This document shows positions 61,594 to 64,000 of a stretch of 64,000 bases of DNA, piece after piece. Within the stretch, counting starts at the first letter, position 1. The number at the start of each line of letters is the position of its first letter. Origin of the DNA: Cohnella xylanilytica (GTDB lineage: Bacteria; Bacillota; Bacilli; Paenibacillales; Paenibacillaceae); NCBI RefSeq assembly GCF_014212175.1, contig NZ_JACJVR010000044.1, positions 25,543-89,542 on the forward strand, in the 5' to 3' direction. Both the position numbers and the translations under genes were made by a program. Under the pieces are notes generated by a model. That model saw only the letters and a program-made list of their open reading frames with translations, was not told the DNA's origin and searched no databases.

Positions 61594-62727
61594 ATGCGCA
61601 CGACCGTATCGCAACGAGGAACGGAACGAATGTCCCGGCTCAACGGCTGGCTGGCGGCGCTGACGCTCGGGACCGCGGTTCTGCTGATCGGAGGGCTCGC
61701 GCTCTCCATGCCTCAAGTCGCTCTCGACGCGTCGCTCAAAGGGCTGGCCGTCTGGTGGGAAGTGCTGTTCCCCGCGCTGTTCCCGTTCTTCGTGCTGTCC
61801 GAGCTGCTGCTCGGCTTCGGCGTCGTCCACCTGACCGGCACGCTGCTCGACCCGCTCATGAGGCCGTTGTTCCGCATCCCCGGGGCCGGCGGCTTCGTCG
61901 TGGCGATGGGCTTCGCTTCGGGCTATCCCGTCGGCGCCCGCTTGACCTCCCGGCTCATGGACGGCAAGCTCGTCAACCGGGAGGAAGGGGAGCGGCTCGT
62001 CGCGATGACGACGTCGTCGGACCCGATCTTCCTGATCGGGGCCGTCTGCATCGGTTTTTTCGGAAGGGCCGATATCGTCCCCGTGCTGGCGGCCGCCCAT
62101 TACGGCGGGGCGATGCTGCTCGGTATTCTGATGCGGTGGGGAGGACGCGGGGAGAAGGCGGAGGACGGGGGGACAAGGAAAAAGGCGGAACGGCGCCGGG
62201 GAGGACGGCTCCGGGAGGCGCTCGCCGCCATGCACCGCGCGAGGCAGGAGGACGGAAGAACGTTCGCCGTCATGCTCCAGGACTCCCTGCGATCCTCGAT
62301 CCAGCTTATGATCGTCGTGGGCGGGCTCGTCGTTTTTTTCTCGGCGACGCTGGAGCTCCTCATTCACAGCGGCCTGCTCGGGACGCTGAGGCATCTGTTC
62401 GTCGGGCTGCTTCATCTCGCGGGAGCCTCGCCGTCGCTGTCCGATTCGCTCATCCGCGGAACGTTCGAGGTGACGCTCGGTGCCCGGGCCGCCGCGGAAG
62501 CCGGCTCCGTCTCGGGCCTGCCGGTCCCTCCTCTCGTCGACCGGGTGGCGGCCGCCGCCTTCGTCCTCTCCTGGGGAGGACTGTCCGTGCACGCCCAAGT
62601 GGCGGGTTTGATGAGCCGAACGAGCTGGCGGTACGGGCCTTTTTTCCGGGCGCGTCTCCTGCACGCCGTCATGGCGGTGGCGCTCGTCTACGCGCTGTGG
62701 CCGTATTTGTATCAGCCTTCCTCGTAA
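61594..62727 (+). CDS. ylbJ: Sporulation integral membrane protein YlbJ
   Basis: A 377-residue membrane protein with eight or more helices. Nucleoside-recognition-type Gly-rich blocks are at FVVAMGFASGYPVGARLTSRLMDGKLV (near residue 105) and LPVPPLVDRVAAAAFVLSWGGLSVHAQVAGL (near 310), as in YlbJ, needed for spore cortex formation. A charged cytoplasmic stretch (residues about 185-215) separates the halves. Start: ATG 61594 or 61630, both with weak sites. It neighbours the NAD kinase gene. Confidence 0.88.
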   Translation: MRTTVSQRGTERMSRLNGWLAALTLGTAVLLIGGLALSMPQVALDASLKGLAVWWEVLFPALFPFFVLSELLLGFGVVHLTGTLLDPLMRPLFRIPGAGGFVVAMGFASGYPVGARLTSRLMDGKLVNREEGERLVAMTTSSDPIFLIGAVCIGFFGRADIVPVLAAAHYGGAMLLGILMRWGGRGEKAEDGGTRKKAERRRGGRLREALAAMHRARQEDGRTFAVMLQDSLRSSIQLMIVVGGLVVFFSATLELLIHSGLLGTLRHLFVGLLHLAGASPSLSDSLIRGTFEVTLGARAAAEAGSVSGLPVPPLVDRVAAAAFVLSWGGLSVHAQVAGLMSRTSWRYGPFFRARLLHAVMAVALVYALWPYLYQPSS

Positions 62728-62827
62728 GCTCCGGGGGAATCGGGGCTGCAGGATTGTTTTCTCGGGCGGCATTAGGGTATGATCGTATCGAGAAGAGCAA
62801 CCGATTGGCTGCGGAAGGAGCAAACCC

Positions 62828-63658
62828 TTGAAGTATGCACTGCTTGACCGTGGAGACCGGCTCTCGCGCGAATTGGCGGAGCGGTTCCACGACCTGGCGC
62901 GACAGCGCGGGCTTACCCGCGACGAATCGTCCCCCGAGATCGTCCTGTCCATCGGCGGGGATGGCACTCTGCTGCAAGCGTTCCACCGGTTCCGCGACAA
63001 GGTCGGCTCGGTGGCGTTCGTCGGCGTTCATACGGGGCATCTCGGCTTCTACGCCGACTGGAAGAAGGACGAGCTCGAAGAGCTGGTCCAGCTCATGGCG
63101 ACGGTGGAGCCGAAGACGGTCAGCTATCCGCTGCTGCGGGTCGAGATCGTCACGGACGGCGGCACGTCGGTCTATCTGGCGCTGAACGAATTCACTCTCA
63201 AGAGCGTGGACGGGACGCTGGTCGCCCAGCTCAACATCAACGACGAACCGTTCGAGATGTTCCGCGGAGACGGCATCGTCGTGTCCACTCCTACCGGCAG
63301 CACCGGATACAATAAGAGCGTCAACGGCGCGGTCATCCACCCGCATCTCGAAGCGCTGCAGATCGCCGAGATCGCGTCGATCAACAACCGCGTCTACCGG
63401 ACGCTCGGATCGTCCCTTATCCTGCCCAAGCACCATCACTGCGACATCGTGACCGATCCCGAGGAGCCGCTCGCCGTCGGCATCGACCATCTCGTCATGC
63501 AGTTCCACGAGGTCCGGTCGATCATCTGCTCGGTCGCCGACGAGAAGGTCCAATTCGCCCGGTACCGTCCGTTCCCGTTCTGGAACCGGGTGCGCGAGGC
63601 GTTCATCGGCTTCAAGCCGGAGGATGCCGTGCAGGCCGCCCAGAAGCGTCCGAAGTGA
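62828..63658 (+). CDS. nadK: NAD kinase
   Basis: Phosphorylates NAD to NADP. It is 276 residues. The GGDG motif is in SIGGDGTLL (near residue 42), with NEFT and the substrate-binding TPTGSTGYNKS (near 158). Start TTG 62828 is supported by AAGGAG 7 nt upstream. A perfect 14-bp stem terminator (63682-63724) follows the stop codon. NADP supply fits the redox genes in this window. Confidence 0.95.
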   Translation: MKYALLDRGDRLSRELAERFHDLARQRGLTRDESSPEIVLSIGGDGTLLQAFHRFRDKVGSVAFVGVHTGHLGFYADWKKDELEELVQLMATVEPKTVSYPLLRVEIVTDGGTSVYLALNEFTLKSVDGTLVAQLNINDEPFEMFRGDGIVVSTPTGSTGYNKSVNGAVIHPHLEALQIAEIASINNRVYRTLGSSLILPKHHHCDIVTDPEEPLAVGIDHLVMQFHEVRSIICSVADEKVQFARYRPFPFWNRVREAFIGFKPEDAVQAAQKRPK

Positions 63659-63681
63659 CGATCGGATGGATAACGATATAA

Positions 63682-63729
63682 AGGGGCTGTCCCGCAGGTC
63701 GATCGACCTCGCGGGACAGCCCCTATTTG
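63682..63729 (+). terminator. Terminator after nadK
   Basis: AGGGGCTGTCCCGC (63682-63695) pairs perfectly with GCGGGACAGCCCCT (63711-63724), loop AGGTCGATCGACCTC with its own inner palindrome, followed by ATTTGG. Confidence 0.85.
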
Positions 63730-63741
63730 GCGTTTGCAATG

Positions 63742-63803
63742 GCGCAACCCGGCAGGAAGCGCGACGGGTTGCGCTTCCTCGCGGGCCGAGATGCCCGGCC
63801 CGC
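63742..63803. repeat. Overlapping alternative hairpins beyond nadK
   Basis: GCGCAACCCG/CGGGTTGCGC (63742-63774) and AGGAAGCGC/GCGCTTCCT (63754-63779) share sequence and cannot form together; GCGGGCC/GGCCCGC (63781-63803) follows. This is the 3' side of the gene at the window end and may be its termination region. Confidence 0.55.
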
Positions 63804-63804
63804 G

Positions 63805-64000
63805 CTAAGGCCGCTCGCCGCCGGACTGGCCGGCGTCCGGCCGGCGTCCGCCTTCGGGACGCGGCCCGCCCTCCGGCCGCGGACGGTTCGGCTTGCCGCC
63901 GTGGAACCCGCCGCGGCGCCGGTTCTTGCCGGCCCAGCGGCCTCCGCCGCCGCCGGTCTGGCGCTGCGCGCCCTCGCCTTGCGGCCCGGCAGCCTGGACC
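63805..64000 (-). CDS. C-terminal Arg/Gly/Pro-rich tail of an unidentified protein (partial)
   Basis: On the minus strand an open frame runs from the window edge to TAG at 63805-63807, giving about 64 residues rich in Gly, Arg, Pro and Gln (GGGGGRWAGKNRRRGGF; PRPEGGPRPEGGRRP). Such tails occur on DEAD-box RNA helicases, RNases and other RNA-binding proteins, but the body of the protein lies outside the window, so the family cannot be named. The GC content is extreme for this window. Confidence 0.6.
   Translation of the reverse strand, partial: VQAAGPQGEGAQRQTGGGGGRWAGKNRRRGGFHGGKPNRPRPEGGPRPEGGRRPDAGQSGGERP

Overview
The window looks like a chromosomal stretch from a high-GC, endospore-forming member of the Bacillota, most likely Paenibacillaceae (Cohnella/Paenibacillus-like). 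The evidence is the gene set (Sda, GerQ, an alpha/beta SASP, YlbJ, a YheC/YheD coat protein, a YjcZ-like peptide, DnaB/DnaI primosome genes), AGGAGG-type ribosome binding sites with many GTG/TTG starts, a T-box leader, and GC-rich third codon positions that create long spurious antisense reading frames. I see no tRNA or rRNA genes, CRISPR array, insertion sequence or prophage.

Layout. 1-13.1 kb: dnaI (cut by the window edge) and dnaB, metY with an unusual leader, a free methionine sulfoxide reductase, then a block related to the B. subtilis yui/yum/yut region: yuiB, hemQ, a type II NADH dehydrogenase with a Rex-like operator, ferredoxin-NADP reductase, sda with DnaA boxes at its promoter, a YheC/YheD ATP-grasp protein, an AT-richer propeller-like orphan, and an IscA/HesB protein. 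13.1-25.7 kb: mqnE and a UbiD decarboxylase (futalosine menaquinone route), a second NADH-dehydrogenase-like flavoprotein, YuzB, NifU-like YutI, an SDR, a HEPN protein, a gamma-SASP-like small gene, ctaA, a thioredoxin, a lipoprotein and a DUF2515 protein. 25.7-36 kb: a MurJ/SpoVB-type flippase, ThuA, DUF456, a HAD phosphatase and an oppABCDF operon. 36-45 kb: PBP2, a transglutaminase membrane protein, a GntR-ABC exporter operon, an MFS transporter and a Toprim protein. 45-51.5 kb: sco-ctaB, gerQ, a YfhP-type membrane hydrolase, an SASP, and trpS with a T-box. 51.6-57 kb: a Fur-box-controlled pair of lipoproteins, one a propeller/di-haem cytochrome c, divergent from a His-rich permease. 57-64 kb: PepF, DUF2225, truncated haemoglobin, YlbJ, NAD kinase and the Arg/Gly/Pro-rich tail of an unidentified protein.

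Functionally the window is rich in respiratory and redox genes: menaquinone synthesis (mqnE, ubiD), haem synthesis (hemQ), haem O/A synthesis (ctaB, ctaA), cytochrome oxidase copper delivery (sco), NADH oxidation (ndh, yutJ-like) and Fe-S assembly (iscA-like, nifU-like). Visible sequence signals link some of these to redox state (Rex-like box, ResD-like repeats) and iron (Fur box). A second theme is sporulation. The most unusual unit is the Fur-controlled operon at 51636-55692. It encodes a large uncharacterised lipoprotein translationally coupled to a YVTN-propeller/MauG-like di-haem cytochrome c lipoprotein, which suggests an iron-starvation-induced cell-surface redox system. No function for it can be read from sequence alone.
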